From positions 3,162,001 through 3,226,000 of the forward strand of contig NZ_AP022593.1 of the NCBI RefSeq assembly GCF_010731815.2: DNA of 64,000 nt, read 5' to 3'. Of the stretch, positions 45,701 through 52,884 are shown piece after piece (position 1 is the first letter of the stretch; the number at the start of each line of letters is the position of its first letter). The notes beneath the pieces were generated by a model. The model ran no database searches and was not told where the DNA came from. It saw only the letters and a list, made by a program, of their open reading frames with translations. Both the position numbers and the translations under genes were made by a program. The stretch comes from Mycolicibacterium arabiense. Its GTDB lineage: Bacteria; Actinomycetota; Actinomycetes; Mycobacteriales; Mycobacteriaceae.

Positions 45701-47650
45701 CTCGGCCTGTACCCCGGCGACCCCGGACCGATCGGCGGTGACTTCGCCGGCGTCGTGACCCAATTGGGCGACGGCGTAACGGGACTCGAGGTGGGCCAGC
45801 GCGTCTACGGCTCGATGCAGGGTGCGTTCGCCAGCCGGTTCAACGTGCCCGCGCTGTTCCTCGCACCGATTCCGGACGGGGTGAGCGCGGTCGAGGCCGC
45901 GACGATTCCGGCTGCTGCGCTGACGGTGCGGCTGTCGTTCGACTGGGCTCGGCTCAAGCCGGGCGACAAGGTGCTCATCCACGCCGCCAGCGGTGGCGTG
46001 GGGCTGGCAGCCGTGCAGATGGCGCAGCAGTGCGGTGCCGAGGTGTTCGCGACGGCCAGCACCTTCAAGCGGTCGACGCTGAGCAAGCTCGGCGTGAAGT
46101 ACGTCTACGACTCCCGCACAACCGACTTCGCCGATCAGATCCTGGCGGACACCGGCGGTTCGGGCGTCGACGTGGTGCTCAACAGCCTGACCAACGAGGG
46201 CTTCATCGAGGCGACGCTGCGGGCCACCGCGACGGGCGGCCGCTTCGCCGAGATCGCCAAGCGTGACATCTGGTCGCCGGAGCAGATGGCCGAAGCCCGG
46301 TCGGACGTCGCCTACGAGATCGTCGCGTTGGACACGGTGATGCTCACCGAACCCGAGCGCATTCGCGATCTGCTCACCGAGGTGTCGGAGGGACTGGCCG
46401 ATCGCGTCTGGACGCCGCTGCCCGCCGAGATCTACCCGCTGACCGAGGCGCGGGCCGCGTTCCGCCGCATGCAGCAGGCCCGGCACATCGGCAAGATCGT
46501 GCTGCAGATCCCGGATCCGTTGGCGCCGCGGGCCGATCGGAGCTACCTGATCACCGGTGGTCTCGGTGCGATCGGCCTGCACACGGCGTCGTACCTCGCC
46601 CAGCTCGGCGCCGGCGACATCGTGCTGACCAGCAGGCGTTCACCCGACGCCGATGCGCACCGCGTGATCGACGACATCACCGAACGCTTCCGCTGCCGGA
46701 TCCACGTCATGACGGCCGACGTCGGCGACGAGGGCGAGGCCGCCGGGCTGCTGCAACGGATTCGCGCGGAGTTGCCGCCGCTGGCGGGTGTGGTCCACCT
46801 GGCGGGCGTGCTCGACGATGCACTGCTGTCCCAGCAGAGCGTCGAGCGCTTCCGAACGGCGATGGCTCCCAAGGCCTTCGGTGCCTGCTACCTGGACCGT
46901 CTGACCAGGGACGACGAACTGGACTTCTTCATCGTGTCGTCCTCGGTGTCGAGCTTGTTCGGCTCACCCGGACAGGCCAACTACGCCACCGCCAACGCGC
47001 TGCTCGACGGCCTGGTCGCGCAGCGACGTGCGATCGGACTGCCTGCCACCGGCGTCAACTTCGGCCCGTGGGCCCAGGGCGGCATGGCTTCCTCGGAGGC
47101 CGCGACCGCGAACATCAGTGCCCAGGGCCTGATTCCGCTGGAACCCTCGGCGGCGCTGAGTGCGCTGGCGGAGGTCGTCGCGAACGGCACCGGTCAGGCG
47201 ACGGTCGTCAAGGCCAACTGGCAGCGTGCCGCGAAGGTGCTTGGCGCGTCCCGTCCCCCGATGCTCGACCTGGTGTTGCCGAGTGCGGCCGGTGAGGCGG
47301 TCGGTGACAGCGAGCTGCTGCGGCAGCTGCAGGAGATACCGGTGCAGCAGCGCGCAGGGTTCGTGACGGAGTTCCTGCAGCGCGAGGTGCAGAACTTCCT
47401 GCGGCTCGCGCAACCGCCCGCGGCGACCAGCCGGTTCCTCGACCTCGGCACGGACTCGCTGATGGCGATCGAACTCCGCAATCGGTTGCACAGTCAGTTC
47501 GGTGGCGCGTTCACGATCAACGCGACGGCGGTGTTCGACTACCCGACGATCGGAGGGCTCGCCGACTACCTGGTGGGTCAGCTACCGGACGCCGAGACGT
47601 CGGATGCGCCTGCGCAGGAGGCGGAGCCCGTCGCAGCCGCCGGTCACTGA
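36758..47650 (+). CDS. pks: Bimodular type I polyketide synthase for polyphleic acids
   Basis: 3630 residues, GGGGAGGA seven bases before the ATG. Module 1: KS (about 10-430, Cys184 in DTACSSS), AT (about 545-860, Ser643 in GHSVG, malonyl-type HAFH at 741-744), KR (TGGLGAIG near 1145, YxxxN in TYGAAN), ACP (Ser1460 in MDSLM). Module 2: KS (Cys1694), AT (Ser2151, again HAFH), DH (His2451 in HVIYGTVVVP, Asp2625), ER (NADPH site ASGGVGLAAVQ near 3080), KR (TGGLGAIG near 3265, LDD present), ACP (Ser3567). No thioesterase and no DH in module 1. Malonyl specificity and two modules of different reduction fit alternating CH=CH and CH2-CH2 units of phleic acids. Order and neighbours equal the M. smegmatis TPP pks. 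Confidence 0.94.
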   Translation: MVSVEGPTDPAPRFAIVGYAARLPGARDADEFWGLLRDGRDAISEVPRDRWDADEFFDPEPGVPGKIVTRRAGFVDDVTGFDAPFFGMATREVRLMDPQHRILLETAWRAVEHAGIAPSSLAESNTGVFVGLATHDYLGMQSDELTHDEIEAYMAIGTSNAAAAGRISYRLGLQGPSVAVDTACSSSLVAIHQACQALRLGECDLALAGGANVLLAPATMITFSSARMLAPDGRCKTFDAAADGYVRGEGCGVIVVKRFEDTVRDGDRIRAVIRGSAVNQDGASGGLTVPNGVAQQRVIAAALKCANLEPRDVGYLEAHGTGTSLGDPIEAQAAGAALGVGRAPDQPLLIGSAKTNIGHLEAAAGIAGVIKVVLSLEHQTLPKHLNFENPSPHIPWERLPVEVVRQTTPWEDGGRPRIAGVSSFGFAGTNAHVILEEAPTPAAPASDTAPEDGRYHVLPLSARTPAALTEVAGLYRSWMSEHPEAALADVCFTAGAARAHLEQRAALVADTRESAIELLGALADDRPAPGLVRGETHDTPKTAWLFTGQGSQYPGMARELYAAEPVFAETLDRCAAAVADVLEKPLLDVIFGVDERSREEHGVDERSLQQTSYAQPALFAVEMGLARLWQSWGFEPDVVLGHSVGQYSAACVAGVFGIEDGARLMAERGRLFGSLPAGGRMVAVSTAAERVERLTDDYPTLSVAAYNGGNTVLSGPANDLESAVAVLAADGVRCDWLDTSHAFHSALLDPILDEFESYADGFEFAEPQRILIDNRTGAALGRSVKLDGPYWRRHARQPVQFAKSVRTLAELNCKLLVEIGPRPVLTAAALGAWPDPATAPRVITSLRRNTADHRQITEAVADAYVLGHLPDFAAFAKSRARKLDLPTYPFEHREYSFRDGQQADRRRDKQRATQSMTNDRYEFRWDVSTTPVSDGGADADWILVGDGGDAIRPLVDLLTARGHRHRVLGLPSSDAEESELADALRAAAAHSSALRILDVAALSGSAPSMRSLLRMHHDVLGGTRRLLRAAAAADLRAPVWVVTRGAQRVTDADGVSPDQTCLWGFGRAAALELPHIWGGLADLRDGGTAEWSELVDRISAPAGTAAREDQIALRGRTVYVPRLVRRVAQPSGAPLSVRGDATYLVTGGLGAIGLEIAGHLAGLGAKHLILTSRRAPDDAVAQRITALGDQHGCDVRVVTADVADAHDVARLLAVARAEMPPLAGIVHAAGEIATTALTDVDDAEVDRVFAGKVWGAWHLSEAAADLELDFFISTSSIAAVWGGFGQTTYGAANAFLDGLAWRLREQGIAATSVDFGPWSAGMADADSRARLEQRGVRTLSPADALAGLADVVATSAAHGGSAQGVVARIDWARFLPLYQQAGRRAFLAELEREAPTAPTAALPTTASGKTQLVEQLTNAPVQQRKRLLTDYLRNAVAEVTRVDVDEIREDAGFFDLGMDSLMAVELRRRIEQGVGKEIPITLVMDHPRPTDVADYLLGDVLGLGEQAAPAPRPAPAARTSTDEPIAIVAVSCRFPGAPNPEAFWELLADGVDAIREVPEDRFDIDEFYDPDPDAAGKTYTRFGGFLDGIDGFDPEFFGISPREAVWIEPQQRLILETVWEGLERAGYSPASLRGSSTGIFTGVAANEYAHLLSAESIDKIEPHFITGNALNAISGRVAFALGLEGPAVALDTACSSALVAVHQACLALRSGDCDMALAGGVNVLLSPVTVVAASRARMLSPAGRCKTFDASADGYVRSEGCGMLVLKRLSDAERDGDRICAVIPSSAVNQDGASSGLTVPNGGAQQRLIGTALTRAGLTGGDVDYLEAHGTGTPLGDPIEVQAAAAAYADSRDANRPLLMGSVKTNIGHTESASGAAGLIKVVLSLQHGLLPKSLHFDNPSPHIPWDELPVRVVDEATPWQTNGRPRRAGVSSFGFTGTNAHVLIEEAPQPEEAPAETPQPEDQRADVLALSARSPEALVTLARRYETWLTINPDADLGDVCLTAGTGRSHLEHRAALVVDSIEGARAALADLAENRLRPGVVRGEHTHRPTTAWLFTGQGSQYPGMARELFAHEPVFAETVQRCADAVADIVARPLLDVVFATDRETGGEAGKALRDTAFAQPALFAVEMGLARLWQSWGIAPDVVLGHSVGQYAAACVAGVFSLEDGARLMAQRGKLFGSLPEGGRMVAVFADAKHVEEAAGAFPRVSVGAYNGPNTVLSGPGEDLERLVATFEDEAIRCTWLQTSHAFHSELLEPVLDEFESYAALLRFATPTLPLVCNRTGAVLTAQTPLDASYWRRHSRQPVQFAESVRTVAALGCSVLMEIGPQPVLTGAAVQVWPEHLAAPRAIVSLRKGVGDRRQIADALAAAYVGGHQPDFASVHGRPGRRLELPTYPFQHRRFWPKTSGLATEGGGPAVSGILGNAKDLASGDSVYTSRLSVKSQPWLSDHVIYGTVVVPGATYAAMALAAVGTPARVKDVFFYEPIILPEKASREVQLTLHPVEDGSGFTFTVHSRPYGVRDAEWALNADGTVAAGVADDGDVTDEPEGTQPEAVEETIERLNRMRPQELFETFADMELAWGPTWSGSLKSLWLGDGEAIGDILVGPELAEQLGTEPMHPVLMDLCTGVAFPAFPALLAAEQGVSDLFLPLRYGQVTLREKMPRRFYCRATWHANDLDNETQVFDLDFVDRDGRHLGGIREFTVKRAPREALLRGLGGDAARLLYTLGWHEVPVPPTDGGGNVNGTWLIAGFDELAAMVPGCIPFDRAADAEQLGRVLADAHERGVGFSGVVWRASTPGSAEEGLGSGSAVARVETEIANLLSAVHTVQRGDVKLPGGLWIVTERAVACESVEPVDPVQAALWGFGRTAINEEPALRAKLVDCDGSPEAVTALAALLATPVDEPELAVRQGKLLASRLVPWARTGHLTVPRGGDYVLAPTERGAIDNLRLTEKDVPSPDEGYVQVRVEAAGLNFRDVLNVLGLYPGDPGPIGGDFAGVVTQLGDGVTGLEVGQRVYGSMQGAFASRFNVPALFLAPIPDGVSAVEAATIPAAALTVRLSFDWARLKPGDKVLIHAASGGVGLAAVQMAQQCGAEVFATASTFKRSTLSKLGVKYVYDSRTTDFADQILADTGGSGVDVVLNSLTNEGFIEATLRATATGGRFAEIAKRDIWSPEQMAEARSDVAYEIVALDTVMLTEPERIRDLLTEVSEGLADRVWTPLPAEIYPLTEARAAFRRMQQARHIGKIVLQIPDPLAPRADRSYLITGGLGAIGLHTASYLAQLGAGDIVLTSRRSPDADAHRVIDDITERFRCRIHVMTADVGDEGEAAGLLQRIRAELPPLAGVVHLAGVLDDALLSQQSVERFRTAMAPKAFGACYLDRLTRDDELDFFIVSSSVSSLFGSPGQANYATANALLDGLVAQRRAIGLPATGVNFGPWAQGGMASSEAATANISAQGLIPLEPSAALSALAEVVANGTGQATVVKANWQRAAKVLGASRPPMLDLVLPSAAGEAVGDSELLRQLQEIPVQQRAGFVTEFLQREVQNFLRLAQPPAATSRFLDLGTDSLMAIELRNRLHSQFGGAFTINATAVFDYPTIGGLADYLVGQLPDAETSDAPAQEAEPVAAAGH
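38534..38579 (+). repeat. In-frame 30-bp-period direct repeat inside AT1 of pks
   Basis: GTCGATGAGCGCTCGC occurs at 38534-38549 and 38564-38579. The 30-base period adds ten residues and keeps the frame, giving GVDERS twice. The matching part of AT2 lacks it. It lies in a surface-type variable stretch before QPALFAVEMGLARLW. Confidence 0.65.
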
Positions 47651-47698
47651 GCATTGGACACTGATCGCGGTGCGGGGCTCAATCGTGAGGAGAGACGT

Positions 47699-48490
47699 AT
47701 GACGAAGTCAGTGTTCATCACCGGTGGCGCGACGGGCATCGGCCGGGCGACGGCGCTGCTGTTCGCCAAGCAGGGCTACCTCGTCGGCGCCTACGACATC
47801 GACGAGGCCCGGCTCGAGGTGCTCGAGCGCGACGTCGCCGCACTCGGGGGTCGCAGTGTCGTCGGCCACCTCGACGTCACCGACGCCGCGGAGGTGGCGC
47901 AACGGCTCGGCGAATTCCACGAGGCGGCGGGTGGACGGCTCGACGTGCTGATCAACAACGCGGGCCTGCTCAACGCCGGGCGCTTTGAGGAGATCGCGCT
48001 CGACGTGCACCATCGTGAGATCGAGGTCAACGTCAAGGGTGTGGTCAACGGGCTGCACGCCGCGTTCCCGTACCTGAAGTCGACCCCGGGCTCCGTCGTC
48101 GTCAACCTCTCGTCGGCGTCGGCGATCTACGGTCAGGCCGAACTCGCCAACTACAGCGCCACGAAGTTCTTCGTCCGCGCCATCACCGAGGCCCTGAACC
48201 TCGAGTGGGGCACCTACGGCATCCGCGTCATCGACATGTGGCCGCTGTACGTGCAGACCGCGATGACCCGTGACGTGAAGACGGGCACCACCGATTCGCT
48301 GGGCATCCGGTTGACGGCGGAAGACATCGCCGCGGGCATCGTGGCCGCGGTCGATCCCGCGCTACCGCGCAAGGTGCTGCGCCAGGTGCACTTCCCGGTG
48401 GGCGTGCATGCGAAGGCACTCGCGGCGGGTGCGCGGTTCTCGCCGGCGTGGCTCACCCGCTGGGTGAACAAGCGCCTCGCGGGCCACTAG
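47699..48490 (+). CDS. Short-chain dehydrogenase/reductase downstream of pks
   Basis: 263 residues. SDR motifs: FITGGATGIGRATA (TGxxxGIG), DVLINNAG, Ser in NLSSASAIYG and YSATK (YxxxK). D in YDIDEARLE after beta-2 suggests NAD preference. GAGGAGAG lies before the ATG at 47699, which is 48 bases after the pks stop on the same strand, so it may be co-transcribed. It overlaps the convergent oxidoreductase gene by four bases. It is not one of the six genes described for TPP assembly; a link is only positional. Confidence 0.87.
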   Translation: MTKSVFITGGATGIGRATALLFAKQGYLVGAYDIDEARLEVLERDVAALGGRSVVGHLDVTDAAEVAQRLGEFHEAAGGRLDVLINNAGLLNAGRFEEIALDVHHREIEVNVKGVVNGLHAAFPYLKSTPGSVVVNLSSASAIYGQAELANYSATKFFVRAITEALNLEWGTYGIRVIDMWPLYVQTAMTRDVKTGTTDSLGIRLTAEDIAAGIVAAVDPALPRKVLRQVHFPVGVHAKALAAGARFSPAWLTRWVNKRLAGH

Positions 48491-49569
48491 TCGGCCCAGC
48501 GCGTCGCCTCGACCTCGTCGGGCAGCGGCGCGTGCAGCGGCACGTCGAGTCCGTCGTAGATGCCCGGCTTCTGCGTCGAGAGCCATTCGATGGCGCCGAG
48601 GAGGCGGTTCGCGGCCGTGGTGTTGCCGCCGTCGGCGCGCGTACCGCCGGGCACGTCGGCCCGGGTGACGATCGTGAGCTGCGGGTCGCCGTCGATGATG
48701 ACGCGGTGGTCGCCGACGCCCTCGTCGGGCTGCGGCCAGTCCGGCGCGCACGCCGGGTCGATGCGGGTGATGTGCTCGACGACGACGCGCTGCTTGCCGC
48801 CCGACCACCCGATCACCTTGAGGAAGAACGCGCCCAGGGTGCCCTCCTCGAAGTGACCCATGACGTTGTCGACCGGATGTTCGAGCGGGAGCCGCTCGAC
48901 CTCCTCGGTGATCTCGTCGATCTCGAGGCCCAGCCCCCGGCCGATCAGCCGGATGTTGCCGCCCCACACCATCGTCGGGACCGATGGCAGCAGCATCATC
49001 GGCGTCTCGTCCATCAGACCGCCGAAGCCGCACGACACCCGCACGGCATACGGCTGGTCGTACGTGGAGTAGTCGAAGATCTCCTGGCACCGGATGGTGC
49101 GGATCCGCGTGCAGAGACCGGCCGCCATCACGGCCAGCGCGTCGTTGGCCCAGCCCGGGTCGACGCCGCTGACCAGTAGTGCGGCACCGCCCTCCTCGGC
49201 GGCGGTCGTCAACCTGTCGACCCACTCCGCGGGCGCGGACCTGGGGTCGTACATCGAGTACAGCGACGGCGTGACGACGACCTTGCCCGCCCGCAGGCAC
49301 CGCTCGATGTCGGCGAGCGCGTCCTCAGGCCGGATGTCGCCCGAGGCCATGTAGGCGACGGCGTCACAGGTCAGCAGCGCCGCGTCGACGTCGAGGCTCA
49401 CGGCCACGCCGGTGGGTTCGGCGAGGCCCGCGAAGTCGCCGGCGTCGCGGTTCGCCTTGTCCGGGGAGGACGTGATGACGCCGGTCAACTCGAGACCCGG
49501 AAATGCCGTCGTGGACCGAATGGCGGTCGCTCCCATGTTGCCCGTACCCCAGACCACCACACGCCTCAT
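48487..49569 (-). CDS. NAD(P)-binding dehydrogenase of the DapB-like / diaminopentanoate dehydrogenase type
   Basis: 360 residues. N-terminal Rossmann motif RRVVVWGTGNMGATAIR, then VTPSLYSMYDP and SGVDPGWANDALAVM, typical of a mycobacterial family annotated as dihydrodipicolinate-reductase-like or NAD(P)H-dependent amine dehydrogenase. The C-terminal part (about 140-340) holds EHPVDNVMGHFEEGTLGAF. Real DapB function is unlikely given its length and place. The ATG at 49567-49569 was preferred over one three codons earlier because the Rossmann fold starts right after it. It is divergent from fadE5, sharing 245 bases of upstream DNA with promoter and operator signals. Confidence 0.8.
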   Translation of the reverse strand: MRRVVVWGTGNMGATAIRSTTAFPGLELTGVITSSPDKANRDAGDFAGLAEPTGVAVSLDVDAALLTCDAVAYMASGDIRPEDALADIERCLRAGKVVVTPSLYSMYDPRSAPAEWVDRLTTAAEEGGAALLVSGVDPGWANDALAVMAAGLCTRIRTIRCQEIFDYSTYDQPYAVRVSCGFGGLMDETPMMLLPSVPTMVWGGNIRLIGRGLGLEIDEITEEVERLPLEHPVDNVMGHFEEGTLGAFFLKVIGWSGGKQRVVVEHITRIDPACAPDWPQPDEGVGDHRVIIDGDPQLTIVTRADVPGGTRADGGNTTAANRLLGAIEWLSTQKPGIYDGLDVPLHAPLPDEVEATRWAD

Positions 49570-49716
49570 CTGGCACACCCTAGTGGCGACGGAGGCCTGC
49601 TCGTGGCAGACATCACATTCCCGAGAAAGCCCAGGTCAGTCCGCCCAACCAACCGTTTGGGCAGGTCGCCGTGCCTACCGCCGGTAGCGAGCGACGGAAA
49701 TTAGCTCGTCAGGCCT

Positions 49717-49744
49717 TTGCGTTGAAGTTACCGGGCGGTATAGT
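49717..49744 (+). promoter_or_regulatory. Promoter TTGCGT-16-TATAGT upstream of fadE5
   Basis: TTGCGT at 49717-49722 and TATAGT at 49739-49744 are 16 bases apart, a good SigA-type promoter. The -10 is followed seven bases later by an inverted repeat, placing the operator on the transcription start. The fadE5 GTG lies about 70 bases further. Confidence 0.5.
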
Positions 49745-49750
49745 AAGCAG

Positions 49751-49764
49751 TTACTGGTGGGTAA
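49751..49764. promoter_or_regulatory. TetR-type operator candidate TTACTN5GTAA at the fadE5 promoter
   Basis: TTACTGGTGGGTAA, within the inverted repeat GTTAC-N6-GTAAC (49750-49765), lies just downstream of the fadE5 -10 box. The same TTACTN5GTAA pattern is found between fadA2 and fabG4 at 57339-57352. Position over the start point suggests repression. Confidence 0.55.
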
Positions 49765-49814
49765 CTTAGGACCAAGTACCCAACCGCAAATGGATTTCTC
49801 ATCGAGGAGACAGC

Positions 49815-51650
49815 GTGAGCCACTACAAGAGCAACGTCCGTGACCAGGTATTCAACCTGTTCGAGGTCTTCGGTCTCGACAAGGCGCTCGGCGAGGGCTC
49901 GTACAGCGACCTCGACGTCGACACCGCGCGGGAGATGCTCGCCGAGGTGAGCCGCCTGGCCGAGGGCCCGATCGCAGAATCGTTCGCCGATTCCGACCGC
50001 AACCCCCCGGTGTTCGACCCCGAGACTTACACGGTCAAGCTGCCCGAGCCGTTCAAGAAGTCGGTGCGCGCGGTCACCGAGGGCGGCTGGGACAAGATCG
50101 GCTTGGACGAGGAACTCGGTGGCGTCGCGATGCCTCGCGCGCTGCAGTGGGCGCTGGTCGAGCACATCCTCGGCGCCAACCCGGCCGTGTACATGTACGC
50201 GATGGGCGCGGGGTTCGCGAACATCTTCTACAACCAGGCCACCGAAGAGCAGAAGAAGTGGGCCATCCTGGCTGCCGAGCGCGGCTGGACCTCGACCATG
50301 GTGCTGACCGAGCCCGATGCCGGTTCGGACGTCGGCGCAGGCCGCACCAAGGCCATCCAGCAGCCCGACGGCTCGTGGCACATCGAGGGCGTCAAGCGCT
50401 TCATCACCTCCGGTGACGCCGACGACCTCGGCGAGAACATCCTGCACCTGGTGCTGGCCCGCCCCGAGGGCGCCGGCCCCGGCACCAAGGGTCTGTCGCT
50501 GTTCTTCGTGCCGAAGTTCCTGTTCGACTTCGAGACCGGTGAGCCGGGCGAGCGCAACGGCGCCTTCGTCACCAACGTCGAGCACAAGATGGGCCTGAAG
50601 GTCTCCGCCACCACCGAGCTGTCGCTCGGCCAGCACGGCGTCCCCGCCAAGGGCTGGCTCGTCGGCGAGGTGCACGACGGCATCGCGCAGATGTTCGAGG
50701 TCATCGAGCAGGCCCGAATGATGGTGGGCACCAAGGCCATCGCCACGCTGTCGACCGGCTACCTGAACGCACTGGAGTACGCCAAGAGCCGCGTGCAGGG
50801 TGCCGACATGACCCAGATGACGGACAAGACGGCGCCGCGCGTGTCCATCACGCACCACCCGGACGTCCGCCGCTCGCTGATGACGCAGAAGACCTACGCC
50901 GAGGGCCTGCGCGCGCTGTACCTGTACACCGCGACCTTCCAAGACCACGCAGTCGCCAACGCGCTGCACGGGGTGGACGGGGAGCTGGCCTCCAAGGTCA
51001 ACGACCTGCTGCTCCCGATCGTCAAGGGCGTGGGTTCGGAGCAGGCGTACGCCAAGCTGACCGAGAGCCTGCAGACCTTCGGTGGTTCCGGCTTCCTGCA
51101 GGACTACCCGGTCGAGCAGTACATCCGCGACGCCAAGATCGACTCGCTCTACGAGGGCACCACCGCCATCCAGGCGCAGGACTTCTTCTTCCGCAAGATC
51201 GTGCGGGACAAGGGCGTTGCGCTCGGCTACGTGGCCAGCCAGATCGAGACGTTCATCAAGAACGAGTCGGGCAACGGACGCCTCAAGGCCGAGCGTGAAC
51301 TGCTCGCGACCGCGCTCGCCGACGTGCAGGGCATGGCGGCGACGCTGACCGGCTACCTCATGGACGCCCAGACCAACCCGAGCAGCCTGTACAAGGTCGG
51401 CCTCGGTTCGGTCCGGTTCCTGATGAGCGTCGGCGACCTGGTGCTCGCGTGGCTCCTGCAGGAGCAGGCTGCCGTCGCGATCGCCGCTCTCGATGCCGGC
51501 AGCGCCGGTGCCGACCGCGCCTTCTACGAGGGCAAGATCGCCGGTGCGTCGTTCTTCGCGAAGAGCTTCCTGCCGCTGCTCACCAGCACCAAGGCAGTTC
51601 TCGAGAACATCGACAACGAGATCATGGAGCTGGACGAAGCGTCCTTCTAA
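49815..51650 (+). CDS. fadE5: Acyl-CoA dehydrogenase FadE5
   Basis: 611 residues, the large type of acyl-CoA dehydrogenase. Family segments: [79 protein letters not shown] and [17 protein letters not shown] with the catalytic-base region. Equivalent to Rv0244c/MSMEG FadE5, which oxidises a wide range of acyl-CoAs in beta-oxidation. GTG start with AGGAGAC upstream. Monocistronic, ended by a strong terminator, and preceded by its own promoter and operator. Orientation is divergent from the DapB-like gene. Confidence 0.94.
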   Translation: MSHYKSNVRDQVFNLFEVFGLDKALGEGSYSDLDVDTAREMLAEVSRLAEGPIAESFADSDRNPPVFDPETYTVKLPEPFKKSVRAVTEGGWDKIGLDEELGGVAMPRALQWALVEHILGANPAVYMYAMGAGFANIFYNQATEEQKKWAILAAERGWTSTMVLTEPDAGSDVGAGRTKAIQQPDGSWHIEGVKRFITSGDADDLGENILHLVLARPEGAGPGTKGLSLFFVPKFLFDFETGEPGERNGAFVTNVEHKMGLKVSATTELSLGQHGVPAKGWLVGEVHDGIAQMFEVIEQARMMVGTKAIATLSTGYLNALEYAKSRVQGADMTQMTDKTAPRVSITHHPDVRRSLMTQKTYAEGLRALYLYTATFQDHAVANALHGVDGELASKVNDLLLPIVKGVGSEQAYAKLTESLQTFGGSGFLQDYPVEQYIRDAKIDSLYEGTTAIQAQDFFFRKIVRDKGVALGYVASQIETFIKNESGNGRLKAERELLATALADVQGMAATLTGYLMDAQTNPSSLYKVGLGSVRFLMSVGDLVLAWLLQEQAAVAIAALDAGSAGADRAFYEGKIAGASFFAKSFLPLLTSTKAVLENIDNEIMELDEASF

Positions 51651-52008
51651 GACTCCATGCGCTCAGGGCCCCCGCTTCGGCGGGGGCCCTTTGCGTTGGA
51701 GATGGTGTGCCGGCGAAAGGCCGCCGAGTCCCAACAGGCACACCAGTCGCCAGCGGAAGCACTCGACTCGACTCGCGAATGTTCCACCTGACGAGCGAAT
51801 TGCTATATCGCCCGTTGGCGGGGCCGATACTCGAATCACCCGGTGCCGCTGGCTCAGCCGCCGATTCGCTGGCCAGATGGGACAACCGCGGGTCGAGTGG
51901 GCCGGCCCGTCCGGTGGCTGCTGTTACTACTGTGACGAAGTCCGTCGAGTGTGGGCCCTATGCACGCAAATGGGCGTTCGGGCGTACACGAGGCCCACGC
52001 TCGGCGCG
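51651..52008. other. Intergenic region between fadE5 and the GNAT gene
   Basis: 358 bases without a credible gene. It holds the fadE5 terminator at its left end and a second inverted repeat (TGGTGTGCC at 51703-51711 with GGCACACCA at 51737-51745). An 87-codon minus-strand frame at 51622-51885 has no ribosome site and runs into the terminator, so it was not called. Otherwise no promoter or repeat was recognised; both flanking genes end here. Confidence 0.5.
51665..51690. terminator. Strong intrinsic terminator after fadE5
   Basis: AGGGCCCCCGC and GCGGGGGCCCT pair perfectly around a TTCG tetraloop, followed by TT. It lies 15 bases after the fadE5 stop. GC-rich, symmetrical, and so probably bidirectional. 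Confidence 0.78.
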
Positions 52009-52842
52009 CTACTCCGTCAGCACCAGCACCGCGCGGGTGTAGAGCAACTGGAAACCCTTGCGCTGCACGTTCTTCTGCGACGTCGACCCGGGTGCGGTGG
52101 TCACGACCGCCAGATCGCAGCCCGCCGCGGCGGCGTCGCGTAGCCGGGCCGCCAGCAGCGCTGCCTGCACACCGCGGCGCCGGAACGCCGGGGCCGTCGC
52201 CGCGCCGGTGAGCTGCGCGATGCCGTCGGTCATCCGCACGCTGCCCCCACCCGCGACCGCGTCGCCGCAGAGTGCCACGTACGCGACGGCCCCCGCCGCC
52301 GTGAAGTCCCGCATCGCGCGGTCGACGACGTCGCGGGGGAAATCCTCGTGGCTCGGCACGCCCTCGCCGTCGGGGTGCGCGAAGCCCTCGACCACGACGT
52401 CGACCCAGGCACCGAGTTCGCCTGCGACGGTGGGGCGTACCTCCACGTCGGCCCGGACGCCGGGCGGGTCGACGGGCAGGGCGAGGCCCAACACGTCCTC
52501 GAAGCCAGCGAGCCGGTAGCCGCGATCGGAGAGCAGCGCGACGACGGCGGGGTCGGCGAGGTTGGACAGTTCGACCTGCACGGGGCCATGCCGAAGGAGC
52601 CGTGCCTCGACGTCGGCCCAGTCATCGGGCACGCCCCCGAACCCGAGGCCGACGACCTTGTTCATCGGCGACCCGTCCTCGGCAAAGCAGCCGTGGCCCC
52701 CGCCGACGGGCAGCGTGAGACCCGGGGCACCACGTCGTCGCGCGGCCTCGGTGCCGGCCACGATCAACTGGGCCTCGGCCGCCTCGATGCGCCGGGCGAG
52801 GTCGGTACCGCAGAACAGGGGTGCGTCGATCACGCCGGGCAT
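52009..52842 (-). CDS. GNAT-family N-acetyltransferase
   Basis: 277 residues with the acetyltransferase core in the C-terminal half: YVALCGDAVAGGGSVRM, then the acetyl-CoA loop APAFRRRGVQAALLAARL (R-x-x-G-x-A type) and CDLAVVTTAPGSTSQKNVQRKGFQ. The N-terminal half (about 1-130) looks like a degenerate second GNAT unit, common in mycobacterial tandem GNATs. Substrate unknown. ATG at 52840-52842. It stands between the fadE5 terminator and the LLM-class oxidoreductase gene, on the same strand as the latter with 42 bases between. Confidence 0.8.
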   Translation of the reverse strand: MPGVIDAPLFCGTDLARRIEAAEAQLIVAGTEAARRRGAPGLTLPVGGGHGCFAEDGSPMNKVVGLGFGGVPDDWADVEARLLRHGPVQVELSNLADPAVVALLSDRGYRLAGFEDVLGLALPVDPPGVRADVEVRPTVAGELGAWVDVVVEGFAHPDGEGVPSHEDFPRDVVDRAMRDFTAAGAVAYVALCGDAVAGGGSVRMTDGIAQLTGAATAPAFRRRGVQAALLAARLRDAAAAGCDLAVVTTAPGSTSQKNVQRKGFQLLYTRAVLVLTE

Positions 52843-52884
52843 TCTGCGCGATGGGCGGCTGCAAGGGAACCGGTTTTCGCCCGC

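Noticed and set aside
51622..51885. 87-codon minus-strand frame after fadE5
   Set aside because: No ribosome site, no conserved pattern, and it contains the fadE5 terminator hairpin.
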